A DNA stretch of 43,964 nucleotides, from contig JADHZB010000442.1 of assembly GCA_015657535.1 (NCBI GenBank), positions 1 to 43,964 on the forward strand. The letters run 5' to 3'. The position numbers and the translations under genes were made by a program. Below, in pieces: positions 1-10,860 of the stretch. The stretch's first letter is position 1. Each line of letters begins with the position of its first letter. Below the pieces are notes generated by a model. The model searched no databases and was not told the DNA's origin. It saw only the letters and a program-made list of their open reading frames with translations. Source of the stretch: Nephromyces sp. MM_2019 (lineage: Eukaryota > Apicomplexa > Aconoidasida > Nephromycida).

Positions 1-31
<31 letters not shown>

Positions 32-32
32 C
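1..32. repeat. TG microsatellite in helicase intron
   Basis: Nearly pure TG run at the window edge, inside the intron that precedes the first visible helicase exon. The same coding-strand TG richness recurs in later introns of this gene. Confidence 0.95.
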
Positions 33-180
33 TCTTTTTTTATGTGTTAGTATTTCTAGCTGTTCTTGTGTCAGCATGTTGTCTCCCTTTCTATCTCTCT
101 TTGTGTACTTGCCCTCTGCATCTCGCTTCTTCATCCCTGTTTCTTTTCACTGCTGTATAAACCTGTGTGTGTGATCATAG

Positions 181-3100
181 AGAAATACTATGTTCCCGCT
201 GATGCTGACTTGGAGTTTGAAGTTTCTATGGAGTACATCAACAAGAGGGCCTACCACCAACAAGAGGTGAAGAACACAAAGTTTACATCTAAGAAGGCGA
301 GAGGTCGATTCTCATCTGCTAGTTCCACATGGTGAGTTGAGGAGGGGGGGTACTTGGGGGGTGATACTGGGTAGTGGAGGGGGTGATGGTGCTGAGGGAA
401 GGGGTGTAGTGGTGGTGAGTGGAGGGGGGGTGTGCTGGTGCTGAGTTGATGGGAGGTGTGTTGATGGGGTGAGCGGTAGTGAGTTGATGAGATGTGTGTG
501 GTGGTGGTGAGCTAATGTGGACTAGGGCTAACAGAGCAGGGGGTAGCGGAAGCTGCATGTGTGTGTACAGTTTTTTTTCAAGCCCTGGAGATTACGTTAA
601 AACTACCACTAACCAGCGATATACAGTAGCTAAAGTTAAGTAGATCTTTTCATTGAGTGTTTCTCCTGAGAGAGTGCTGTTCGCTAGGATACTACCCTCC
701 ATTCTCGTAGCTTTTTCGTGGTGCGTTTATTTTAATATGCTTTGTATTAGTCTATTAAAGTCTATTGCGTAGCTATATGTAGTAGTGTAACTACTAAGGC
801 ATACATGCGCACATGCACACACACGGACATACATGCCCACGCTTGCAAAAAAACAGGCTCAACCTTGCATGCGTACATACACACTCACAGGAACACACTG
901 AAGCACACGTGCAGACATGCATATACACACACACAGGAATGCACTCAGGCGCACTTGCACACACGCAAAGAAAGATGCTCAACCACACTTGCATACGCGC
1001 GCATGCAGACACACACACACACGCTAGTGCATAATGATATTATCTCAGCTTAATCTACTTTAGGTGCTGCAGTTTCGTAACGGCTGCTCCTTTAATGATA
1101 AGCTTCAGCGTCTATTGTGCGCGCTTTGTTTGTGCTGTTCAGTGTGTGCGCGTCTGGGCGTTGCTTGCTTTTCTTCTTCTTCTTTGTTGTGTTTTTGCAT
1201 GTATTTAATTTGTTGTTTAAGCAAGTGTGTATGCATGTAAGTGTGTATATATGTATGTAGGCATTGTTTGTAATGTGTGCGTGTGTGTGTTTGTCTGTGT
1301 GTCGCTGTATGTATGTCCATGCATGGGTATATAGGCATGTGTTTGTGCGTGTCTCTATGTGTGTGTGCGTGTCTCTATGTGTGTGTGCGTGTGTATGCAT
1401 GTGTATGTGTATATATCTCTATGCATATGTGTGCTTGCCTTTGTATATGGGTATGTCTCTGCATGTATCCGTGCCTCTATATGTGTGTGGTGCTGTATAA
1501 ATTTGTGGGTTTGTGTCTCTATAATTGTGTGTATATATGCATTTCCAGATTCTAAGAAATCCGTGTGTATGTGTGTGTCTCCCTAATTTATTCATATACT
1601 TTTCTTCAGGTACTTGATCTTGGGCGATGAAAGTGAGGTTGACGAGCTTATCTCAATGAAGAAAATGCATCTTCATAGGCATAATTCTTCCACTACTGCC
1701 ATTCGGTTAGTAGAGCTTTTTTGTGTGTGTTGGGCTTTTTTTCTCTTATTTTCTCTCTCCTGTTTTATTCTTGAGGCTCACGTTGTAGAAGGGTTGTAAT
1801 GTCCTGGAAGAAACGTTTAGAAGTTTTCACAGATATCAGCACTTTCCTGCTTTTTCTGAATTTTGTGTAGCTTTTTATTTCCGCTGCTTTTGATGTTTTT
1901 TCAGCTTTTCAGTGTATACGTGTGTGTTTACAGTTATCGAAGGAGGTTTAGGTTGGGATTTAGCATGCGTCTGTGTGTCTAATTTGATTCAGTAGAGGCT
2001 TTATGTGTGCCTAATTACAGATTTGCAAAGCAATGAAGTGTACATACAGCCGGTTTAAATAGTTGCTGCCTTGATAGGCAGATTTGAGGAAAATGTTCAC
2101 GCGCACACAAACACAAGCGAGTTGACCGGGGTATACACCCACAGACGGAGGCATATGAACGCGTGCAGTTGTACAGACATGTGCACGGGCACACACAGGC
2201 ATACACGCTAACAGATACACTCAAGCGGACACATGCACACACAGACACAGGCATACATACTAACAGACGCACGCACATACACAGATACACACACGCGCAA
2301 GGACACACGCACACACAGACACATAAAGCTACTAGCACACCATTTTATCTCCCATTGAAGAAATAGCGTATTAATTTTTTTTTTTGCATTTTTTTACTTC
2401 ATGCATCATTTGAGCTACTCTTTTTTGCTAGTATTTTTAGCAGCTTCTCTGTGTTTCTTCGCTCAATAACCACTTTAAAAGTAAGTGGAAGAGGTAGGAA
2501 ATGTGTGGAGTTTATGTCTATGGCCTAATAAAGTATCTTCAAACAGCTTATCGAAGATTTTCAATTTGCCTTAAGTGACGTGTCTCTCAGTTCTTGCTGC
2601 CTTCCAGCAGCCTGAAATGCACTATTAAGGGCGTGTGTGAATTTTTCATTCGCAATCTTCTGCTATCTCTTTTGGTCGCCGTTTATCTGAACATTTTTTT
2701 GTCTCGATTTCTGTTTATCTCTCTGTTTTTCCGCCTCTCTGTCTGTATATATATGTGGATATATCTATCTCTTTCTCTGTCTCTCTGCCTATACAAGATT
2801 TTTGAAGTTAAGTTACTCGATTTCTGCTTTTACGTCAACTCATCTTCTCAATTCATATAAATGCTGGAATTGTATCTTTTTCTAGCCATTTTGATGTTTT
2901 CTATTGGTTTTGCTCTTTTAAAGCGCGAAATTTCCCCTTGTTCATATTAAATTTTCTGAAGATTTGCCGAAAAAACTCGGACTGGCGTGCAAATCTACAA
3001 GTTTAAGCGTAAACACCTACAAGTTGAACTCGATGAGAGTTTAGGATGTTTTTTGTGTGTGCGTAGCTCATCTGGAAGGTATCTGGAATTTGTTTTGGGG

Positions 3101-4354
3101 TGTTGCTATTCCCTTTGTGCGCTGCAGGTTTTCTGCTCCTGAGGAGGAGGATACGACCTTTTTAATTTCCCTTTTCATTTGCAGCGACTCTTTTTTCGGC
3201 ATTGATAGACAGGTATTTAGCACTTTCAGTAAGCCCTCTAATTTACGTTTTTCGTGATGTTTTTACATGCGGTGGATCATGGAATGGAGAATTTTATGGT
3301 GGCATAATTCTACTGTTTTCTGTTGTTGAAGAGTGTGTGTGATGAATCTTGTGTGCTGGGGGCTGTGTATCTGGGTTTATTTTCATCTAGGTGTGTGTGG
3401 ATTTCAGTTAGTTTAGTTGCTATGATGGATGCGGCCAGATTACATAGGATGTGTGTGTCTGGGCTAATTATATATATCTTGGACTTTGTATGGCAGTATA
3501 TGCCCCTGTAGAAACCCCCCTGAGTTATACTTTAGCAAATGCAAGGAATGATAGAATCTCTGCTTGTTTTTTGCCTTAATTTTGTGCGCTGATTAGCTTC
3601 TCTTAGTTTATGCCTATCTGGTGCGTTTACTGAGATATGCAATAATATTATTTTGAGTGTTTTCCTGCTTGTGCGAGAATGTGTATGTGTGAATTTATGA
3701 GCGCGGGTGCTTACGTGAATGTGTGTATGTGTGCGTTTTAGTTTCTACTTGTAGCTTCTCCGGTATTTTGGACGGCTAGCATCAGCCTTTGAAAATAATG
3801 GCTATGATGATGTGTGTACTACTCAAAAACTATAAAGACTAGAGAAAATGGATTTTTTGAATATTTTTTGATATATTTAGCTGCAAAATAGTGTGATGAC
3901 GATGCACGAAGAGTATGCTCCTGGTTCTTATTTGGCTAGGCTGTTAGGGGTACCATATTCTGTTTCTTTCTTAGATTGTGTCTTCCTCTCTATTGTAAAT
4001 TCGCCTTTTGCATCCTTCTCTGCGATTAAAGAAATGGGTGGAGTTTCTTTTTATCTGCCTTTTCATATGAACCATGCCCACTTTAGATAACCAGCTGTGC
4101 CTTTTAACTGAAAACACCGCAGTTTTTCTGTGCTCTTTCCTTCACTAAAAATTTTGCTTTTTGCAGTTAAAGTTTCGATTAAAAACTTTTTCGGTTGTTT
4201 TTTTATATATTTTTCATTCTATAATTTGGCAAATTTTTTTTTTCTTAGAAAAAATATTTATTCTTGATATTTACAGCTGGATTTCATCATCTGTACACTC
4301 AAAGATGATGGTTTTGAGGACTCTCTTGCTTCCCTTGGAGACATAACTGAATAA
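181..4354 (+). CDS. Ski2-like RNA helicase, C-terminal Sec63-domain exons (ASCC3/Slh1-like; 5' part outside window)
   Basis: Four exons: <181-331, 1610-1705, 3128-3212 and 4277-4354 (TAA). Every junction has GT-AG sites and matching phase: the first join rebuilds a Trp codon, the second an Arg codon, the third is phase 0. The joined peptide carries the signature of the Sec63 unit that ends Brr2, ASCC3/Slh1 and HFM1 helicases: the 'WWLVVGD..t.eLlaiKR' strand appears as WYLILGDESEVDELISMKK, the 'f.aP' strand as FSAPEEEDTTF, and the 'sDsYlGlDQ' motif as CSDSFFGIDRQ. A short acidic tail ends in GDITE. Known for the family: these are 3'-5' RNA or DNA unwinding ATPases of the spliceosome, ribosome quality control, alkylation repair or meiosis. 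The G-I-D-R-Q form and tail are closest, from memory, to ASCC3/Slh1, but Brr2 or HFM1 cannot be excluded because both helicase cassettes lie before position 1. Base 181 could be 183, since the acceptor reads AGAG. Confidence 0.85.
806..1024. repeat. CA-rich degenerate repeat in helicase intron
   Basis: A stretch of ACAC and ACACGC words with interspersed CATGC or CATAC, lying in the 1278-base intron 332-1609. Several open frames through it are repeat artefacts (His/Thr- or Cys/Val-rich) and are not genes. Confidence 0.9.
1205..1590. repeat. TG-rich degenerate repeat in helicase intron
   Basis: TGTG-rich block in the same intron as the CA-rich block at 806-1024, with a near-perfect duplication of a roughly 22-base unit (GTGTCTCTATGTGTGTGTGC) around 1348-1392. 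It ends just before the acceptor at 1608-1609. It is complementary in type to the upstream CA block. Confidence 0.9.
2096..2325. repeat. CA-rich degenerate repeat in second helicase intron
   Basis: ACACAC/ACACGC-rich block in the intron 1706-3127. Both strands give long but compositionally trivial open frames, which I do not annotate as genes. Confidence 0.9.
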
Positions 4355-4446
4355 ATAATTTTGCTTCAAGTATAGCCAATTCCCTAGACTTCACTGAAAT
4401 GTGGGGATATTGCTATTTTATAACTACAAAATCTGGCAGTTCTGTG

Positions 4447-4521
4447 CCGATTCTATCCAGTAATGATTAAATACGGCAACTCACTCGCGGATTCCATCCA
4501 GTAATGATTAAAGGCAACAAC
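4447..4521. repeat. Imperfect direct repeat, two copies of about 38-40 bases
   Basis: The words ATTCTATCCAGTAATGATTAAA and ATTCCATCCAGTAATGATTAAA occur back to back, each followed by a related GGCAAC..CTCACT tail. It lies about 90 bases downstream of the helicase stop, so in its 3' UTR or intergenic DNA. Confidence 0.85.
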
Positions 4522-6789
4522 TCACTATCTTAAACCGTTTTGTGGCCTGAAAACCAAAGTACAAATTCCATCGAATCCCTTCCCAGTAGCCCCTAGAGTA
4601 GTTTGTTTTCCCCAGCTTATTTCCGGAGTTTTTGTGCCGATAACAGTATGTGATACTATAACGGACAGAATTATCAATTTTTTAGCTAAATTTCTTGCGT
4701 GTAACTTAAGCAAAGATTGAGCACTTCACCTCACCTTGAAAGGAGCTACTTGGGACCCATTTTTTGTGGAGTCCTTTTGTGAAATGTCAAGAATGATATG
4801 GAAAATTATTGCTGATATGCAATAAGTCGCACAATTTTCAACGTGGCAGTTGCGCGCGGCTTAATTCCAGGCTTTTTCCGATTGATAACTTTAAAGCATG
4901 AGGTGTAGCCTTCTGGAAAGATGGACAGTCTACTTCATTTTGTATGTCTTTGGCTGTTGCTATTTAGTGGTCCGCATTTGCGTCGCCTTTGAAATCAGCT
5001 TCCAGTTTTTGTAAACAACAAAATTGAACTGCTTATACAAGATTATTCTGTGGCTTATGCGCTCAATTCGCGTATGTGTGAGAGCAAGACTGCCATGTGT
5101 GTATACTTAAAATGAAGCCTCGCTGATTTTACAGTGAAAGGATTGCATCTATTGGTGATATAAAAACACCACTAAAGTGTTGAAAAATACTAAGGGTGCT
5201 AGCAATAAGGTGGTAATCTAGTTTCCAGTTGGCAGAGTGATGGACTTTTAAAGACTGTCCTGGGCTTAATTTAAGCTTCATGCTGCAGCCGTCGTTTTGT
5301 GTTACAAGAAAAACTTTAATTCATGAACTCGGCTGGCTCACGGGGTTATAGTACCGCGTTGTTTACATTCAAAATACTGAGCCATTGATTGAAAAAGGCG
5401 CAATCGTATTAAGATAGAGAAAAAAAGTATCCTCAACGAGTATACTGTTTATGCCATGCTTTAAGCTTCGCTAGCAAGTCTTCTTTCTCTTGACAATTAC
5501 GGGGGCATGTTGTAGATGTGAGCAACATTTCTTAAGATATTTAATCAATGTAAAAGCTTTCGTGGTCTCCCCGCTTGTGAGAGGGATTTTTATTGTAATA
5601 CGCTGTGAGCTTCAAGGAATTTAGTGACACTCTTGCTACAGACGCATGTGCTACTGCAATTGAAGTGCAAGAATTCTGGTTTTCTTTTCTTAGCTAGCTT
5701 TTAGGTGTATATGCAGGCCTTTAGGCCTTTAGAAGCACAATGGTTTTTCCCGTTGGTACTGCCTATAGTATGCCTGGTTGCTGTGGACCAAAACGTTTCT
5801 TCCGTTATTTTTCTGTTGTATGTGATGTCAGATAGGTGCGGCGCTCATCGATTATTAGAAAGGAATAGTGAGAAAAAATCTGTCTACATGCTGGGAATTT
5901 CTCTGGGAATATGCGCGAATTCCGCTCGCAGGTTTAGCCAATTCGTGGAAAATTTACCTTGCTCTCCACGTGGGGACGATTTTTATTTTGGAACAATTTC
6001 ACTTACGGCGCTGCCCACTACCTATCTACCGTCTAATACTGGGTTTTGCATATTTTTTACGGTGCTGTGAATCATCACTATAGTTTCTAAGCCTATACTT
6101 TAAAAAAATTTTAGGTACAAATTGAGCTTCCTCTATTTAAAATTAAAGCACATAGTTCCTAGCGTTAGTCTCCGGATTTTCAAAGCATTTCATCGATGCC
6201 TTAGGTGCCGTTTCATTTTATATCTATTGTTAGAGAGTATGCACACTCTTTTAACTTACATCCTTCCCTTTCAACACTATTTTTGTGAAGGATGCTTACT
6301 GGTACCCTTTCATGGGCAATAGCAGCCACCACACAGAAGCCCTAAACGAGCTTGTAGGCTGTTTAACTTAGAAAAGATGTAGGAAATTTTTTTTACGCTT
6401 ACAATTATACTTACTGCACATGCCTTTTAGATGCATATGGCAGTCATTATCACCGTTTTATCGCTATAAGTATGCAAAGTTGCATCTTTGTTCACGAGCT
6501 CCTAGTATGACAAGATTGCGGCCTCCATCCTTTTGGCCAAAAAAACGTTTTATCTAGTCGAACAGCTTCACTTTAAACGAAAGCTTTGCTGGTAGCCTAC
6601 TAATGTCCAATAAGATACACGAAATTGCATATGAAACTTTATGTTCGAACTCTACCATGCCTGAACTGCTCAAAAATATGGCAGATATAATCCAATAGAT
6701 TTTGCTCGTTAGCTTCCTTTTTAAAGTGAAGGCCTGTGTAGCGGGTCATGGTAATGAAATGGGAATCAATTACGCAGTTCATAAGTACT

Positions 6790-7025
6790 AACATCCAACT
6801 TCTCAGGAATTTTACATTCGAATGGTTGCTGAACTATGCGACTGCATGGGAATAGAGCCCCGGTTTACTACCCTGCACACGCCAAAGTCTGGTAGTGAAC
6901 TTCATAACCTTTTACGATGCCGAAATAGCGCCAAACTTGGAAAGTGTACTGAATGTACCAAAGGTGCCTTTATACGGAAGAAGCTTGTGACTTTAGTGTT
7001 GCACTACGGCAAGTTTCCTCTGTGA
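6790..7025 (+). mobile_element. Possible decayed retroelement integrase fragment
   Basis: A single open frame reads ELCDCMGIEPRFTT followed by L-H-T-P-K-S-G-S-E-L-H-N. This resembles the part of retroviral-type (DDE) integrases between the second Asp region and the catalytic Glu, where families have 'LC..lGI..r.tT.yhPqs.G..ER.N'. The Glu of 'SGSE' would be the catalytic glutamate. Nothing else of an integrase, reverse transcriptase or LTR could be read nearby with confidence. A weak 'TQFIST' in another frame just upstream recalls 'GTQFTS', but its spacing is about twice the usual. If real, it is a short relic, not an active element. The match is short and could be chance. Confidence 0.35.
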
Positions 7026-7567
7026 TGTTTAGAACTGAACAGCGGGTCCTGTAAACTTAACTTACTTTAAGAACTATATTTCCTGGACTCATTTCTCGGA
7101 AGCGTATTTTTAAAGCCTGCATCCCGGAAAGAAGTGTCTGGCAAAACTTCAGGCGAAACATAAATGCATCACTCCTATCTGGTGAGGGTTTTCCTTTTTC
7201 GCATGCTTTTTTCCGAACGAGCAAGCATTTACACCATTTGACCCTTTAAAACATGCTGAAACCAATGAGCTTGTATACTCGTTTGAAAAAAGACCATGAA
7301 CACATCGGGCTGATTCCTATCGGCTGTTTTCATACTGCTTTAAGATCTTTCGCCCCTGATTGACCAGCCACCCATCCTACTAAGCTAGTATAAAATCCCT
7401 ATACACTAATATGAAGGGCATGAAAAGAAAGAAACCAGCCGTTGCATATCTCTGTGCTTGCCACGCGTTCACCCGGCCTCCTTGTATTCGCCATTTTTTT
7501 TCCTCCTTCAAGTCTGCTTATTCATATATCAGCTGTGCATCTTCCTCTGCGCACCCGCGCCCCAGAG

Positions 7568-7650
7568 CTAACAAATGCAGCATCATCATTGCTTCAGCGC
7601 CCTAGCGCTGATAAGTGTAGCATCAGCGTTGCTTCAACGCAATTTTACGG
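7568..7650. repeat. Imperfect direct repeat, two copies of about 42 bases
   Basis: AGAGCTAACAAATGCAGCATCATCATTGCTTCAGCGC is followed by AGCGCTGATAAGTGTAGCATCAGCGTTGCTTCAACGC. It lies in a patch visibly more GC-rich than its surroundings, open in two + frames (7411-7605 and 7442-7753), for which I see no family resemblance. Confidence 0.75.
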
Positions 7651-10480
7651 CTGCGTGCCTGCTGCAGCCCAATCCCTGGTGTGCACCAAAAAGAGGCCCA
7701 CCGCTGCGCATCCAGCGGCTTCGGCAGCGCTGAACAAAATTACTGACGTATAAAAGGCCTACCTAGCGACTTAACGGGAGACTGACAACACATGAAAAAC
7801 CGAATTATATCGAAACCCAGGGTACGTGCTACCTGTAGCAACAAATTTGACAGTATAATAGAATAGTCAGCGTATCCTACGAAGAATACCTAGACCTCCC
7901 TATCAAATTAGTACCACAACTAGGGTAGGTATACTCATAGCACGCAACAGTCATAAAACCTGCCAATGCGCAGATATCTCGTGCAATAATTTTTAATCAT
8001 GGACTTAGGATACGACTGATAGGTAATTGGTGATTATTTTAACGGCCACTGAGTATATTAAGATTGCGAATTTTCGGGTTTTCTGTTTGAAGATTCTAGG
8101 ATTTTATGAGGATTTGTAGCTGCAATTACATATACGCTGGAGGACTAGTTCAAGAGTTCAGCCTTAGAAAACTAGGGCTTCAGGATCTTGTTGAGATACT
8201 TTTGATTTCTACAGGGTAAGATGCAACACTTTTTCAACGGATAATAAGCTTTTTCTTTGGTTTCCAAAGAATACCACTTCATAGATTTCCGTTCATCGGA
8301 TTTACACTTCTCCAACACATTCTTCTTTTCTTTGATGCTTCGCAATATACTATGATTTATGTAGGCGATAGGGACTTGAATTTTAAATTAGGATGCTCTC
8401 AGATCTATTTAAGGCCTCGTGAATATTTTTTTTATATAGAATGAATGTACTAGTACGAGCAGAAGAATAAAAATAAAAAGCCTTCTTCACCTTCTGCAGC
8501 GTTGCTCACTTCTAGGTTCATAGCATACGAGATACGCTTCTAATAAAAAGCCGCCTGCGCTGCTGCAGTCGGAAGTGTATCACTACTATTCTATTAACTT
8601 TAGATGGCTAACAAGCTATTCAAAGTACGGATATATGCGTGTGTTGTACTTTGCACCTATTTGAATGCGAGGTGTTAAGTTTTTTATGTCATCCAGGTCC
8701 TAGCAAATAGGCAGTCTATGTTTATATTGCAGAAATAGAAAGTATTTCCCGGAAAAAACGAAATTGTGCAATACACCCAATTTATAAGCGGTGTTGCTAC
8801 TATGAAAACCTTGATATTTCCTGCATGAATTAAGCGTCAAGAAATGCTTCCAAGGTATCTATCCCTTGCATTTTGTTACTATCCGAAGCTTCATTGTGGA
8901 TATGCATCCTAATGCTGCTTAGCTTATCATGGATTAGGCGTCATTTTTCCTTTATTCACTGCTTGAGAATCTTCGAATTGCAAGGGTGAGAACATAGCAA
9001 TTTTTCCTACTTCAATGATTTCAGTATTCCCTGAATCAGCCCAATACAGAAATAACAGCATAAGTATGTCCCAACGCACTGATATTTTTTTCAAGAGGGT
9101 TATAAAATCCACAACCTAAAATGGCGTCCAGAGCAATAACCTTTCGGCTTTAGCATGCATTCTCGCAAGCTGTTTTCTGTGATAGCTTGCACTCTTAGTT
9201 TATGGAGATAATATTCCCAGTCACTTGGATGATTTTCAGAGGATTTTCTAGGCTCCGCATGAGGAAAAATTGCTAACTACGCCAGTTTCTTAGCCTGATT
9301 CGGATTTCTTTTTCTTCCTAGTGCCTCTTTCGTTCAAGAGCGAGACTTTGCCGTTGGTCATCGGCACCACACATTTTCTTATTGTGCTCGTTTGCACTAA
9401 TCATTAAGTCCCGCTGCCGCACCACAACCAGGTTATGACGCTCGCAGCATCCAGCTCCATTTCATGTTAGATGCCCGACGTATACCAGCGCAGCAGCTTT
9501 ACTTTTGCGGACTTTAACAGCACAGGTTGCTACACGAAGCCGCAGCTTGTCTTACTGTAAGACTCGAAAAGGCGTACTCTGGGCGCTTGGCTGAGATTGC
9601 CCTGTCCTAATGTATTCCGGCCCCAGAGAGGATACTATCCGCTTAAGTTTATCGGGGCACGACCTATGTCGTTGATACGTTCGCGGAATAGCCTGTTTCC
9701 ACCCTTCGCTCCCAATTCGTGTGCTTATACAGAGTATAAATGGCGAACGAAGACTCTACCTTCCGCTTATCAGAAGGAAATAATGCGGTCCCATGGACTT
9801 TTGCTTGCTGGCGGGTATATAAATTGTAAGGCTCCCACTACGTGGTGTATGCGTATCAACCGGCAAGTCTCGGGAAGTCCAAGATATAAATGCGATAGTC
9901 TTACCCTGTACTTCTAACGACTGCATTTTTTCAAAAACATCTTATGATGCGAAAGAAATTGCGGGGAAGTCCCGGATTTTACCAAGACCCATGTAGTTTT
10001 TTTATATCGGATGCGATGAAAAGTGAGCCTTGGCATTTTTGTTGTTCTTCAACGAGTTTTTCGATTGAATATGCTTCTGAAAATTCTTGGTTACTGGAAT
10101 TGTTGAGGTTCAATTAAAACTGACGCAGCTTGGGTGCTGGTACCGCAAGTAGCTTGATTGCCTCTTTTTTGCGTGTGACTGTTACAATTTGCCGTCGTAC
10201 TTTTTGTGCTTTTGAGCTATTAGTCATGAATATGCTACTGTATGTATTGTAGTTATCCAGGGTTCGACGGTCATTATCTTCACGGTGCTGTGAAGTATTA
10301 TTTTTCCTAATGTTAGGCTGTCATAGGCGAAGAGCACACCGGTACTTTTTTTGATCACGGGCGTCTTTTTTAATGATTTTATATGCCATTATTATCTTGG
10401 CCGTTTAATAATGATGGATTGTGCCAGTGGCTAGGTTTCATTTTCAAAGCTTAGGTGGAAGCTAGATTCTCTTTTCTCAG

Positions 10481-10812
10481 TTAAATATTGTGCATATGAC
10501 AAAAAGTGATTTTGACTTCCTTTTTGATCTTTCTCCGTCCTTGGTGAAGGTTTGAATGATATGTGATGTCCTAGCCGCAGAATATTTCATTCATCCGGGC
10601 TCTATTCCCGTGTTCTCTTTCTAAGCAATAAGAAACTGCTGCCAAACTAGCGGATAGACCAAGAAGCTTTCGTTTTCCTGATTGCTGCTCAACTTGAATA
10701 TGCTTTTTTTTTGTTTCACGAGCACCATCTTTACCGTAGATACATTTTATCCGGCGTGCTTGCAAGGCATGTATATGCTTGTATTCAACTTTACTTGGAA
10801 CCTTATATCTAG
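10481..10812 (+). CDS. Possible exons of an unrecognised + strand gene
   Basis: A strong pyrimidine tract and CAG at 10471-10480 open onto a frame that ends at an AAG|GT donor at 10549 (or A|GTGATT at 10505). Further on, 10575-10609 can join 10651-10809 (TAG 10810-10812) in phase 0 across a 41-base GT-AG intron, giving a helical stretch that begins RIDQEAFVFLIAAQLEY and ends ARHVYACIQLYLEPYI. The link 10505 to 10575 is also phase-consistent. Against it: the introns would be unusually short, no family is recognised, and the end lies only 48 bases before the start of the next large gene, so these could instead be alternative 5' exons of that gene or chance. Confidence 0.25.
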
Positions 10813-10860
10813 ATATGACCCATTTGTTCATTTGTTTCAAGTTTCTGCCGCTTTAGAACG

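Larger units (their letters stand above)
4355..10480. other. Long stretch without a secure gene
   Basis: No frame shows a recognisable protein apart from the integrase-like fragment near 6790-7025 and an odd long frame at 9299-10123 (see findings). Two short direct repeats lie at 4447-4521 and 7568-7650. A TATAAAA word occurs at 7389 and TATAAAAGG at 7750, but neither sits before a convincing coding start. The left half is T-rich on the + strand like the neighbouring + genes, so undetected short exons of a + strand gene are likely, especially from about 9.3 kb onward. Confidence 0.5.

Noticed and set aside
794..1586. Several 70-100 codon frames rich in Cys/Val or His/Thr
   Set aside because: They are translations of CA/TG simple repeats inside an intron and occur on both strands in all frames.
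5705..6070. 121-codon + frame
   Set aside because: Overlapped by another open + frame, no family motif, no splice context and an irregular hydrophobic/Cys composition.
8927..9112. Minus-strand YWADSGN, recalling the YWTD motif of LDL-receptor repeats
   Set aside because: A single seven-residue match in a short frame without repeats or cysteines; chance is likely.
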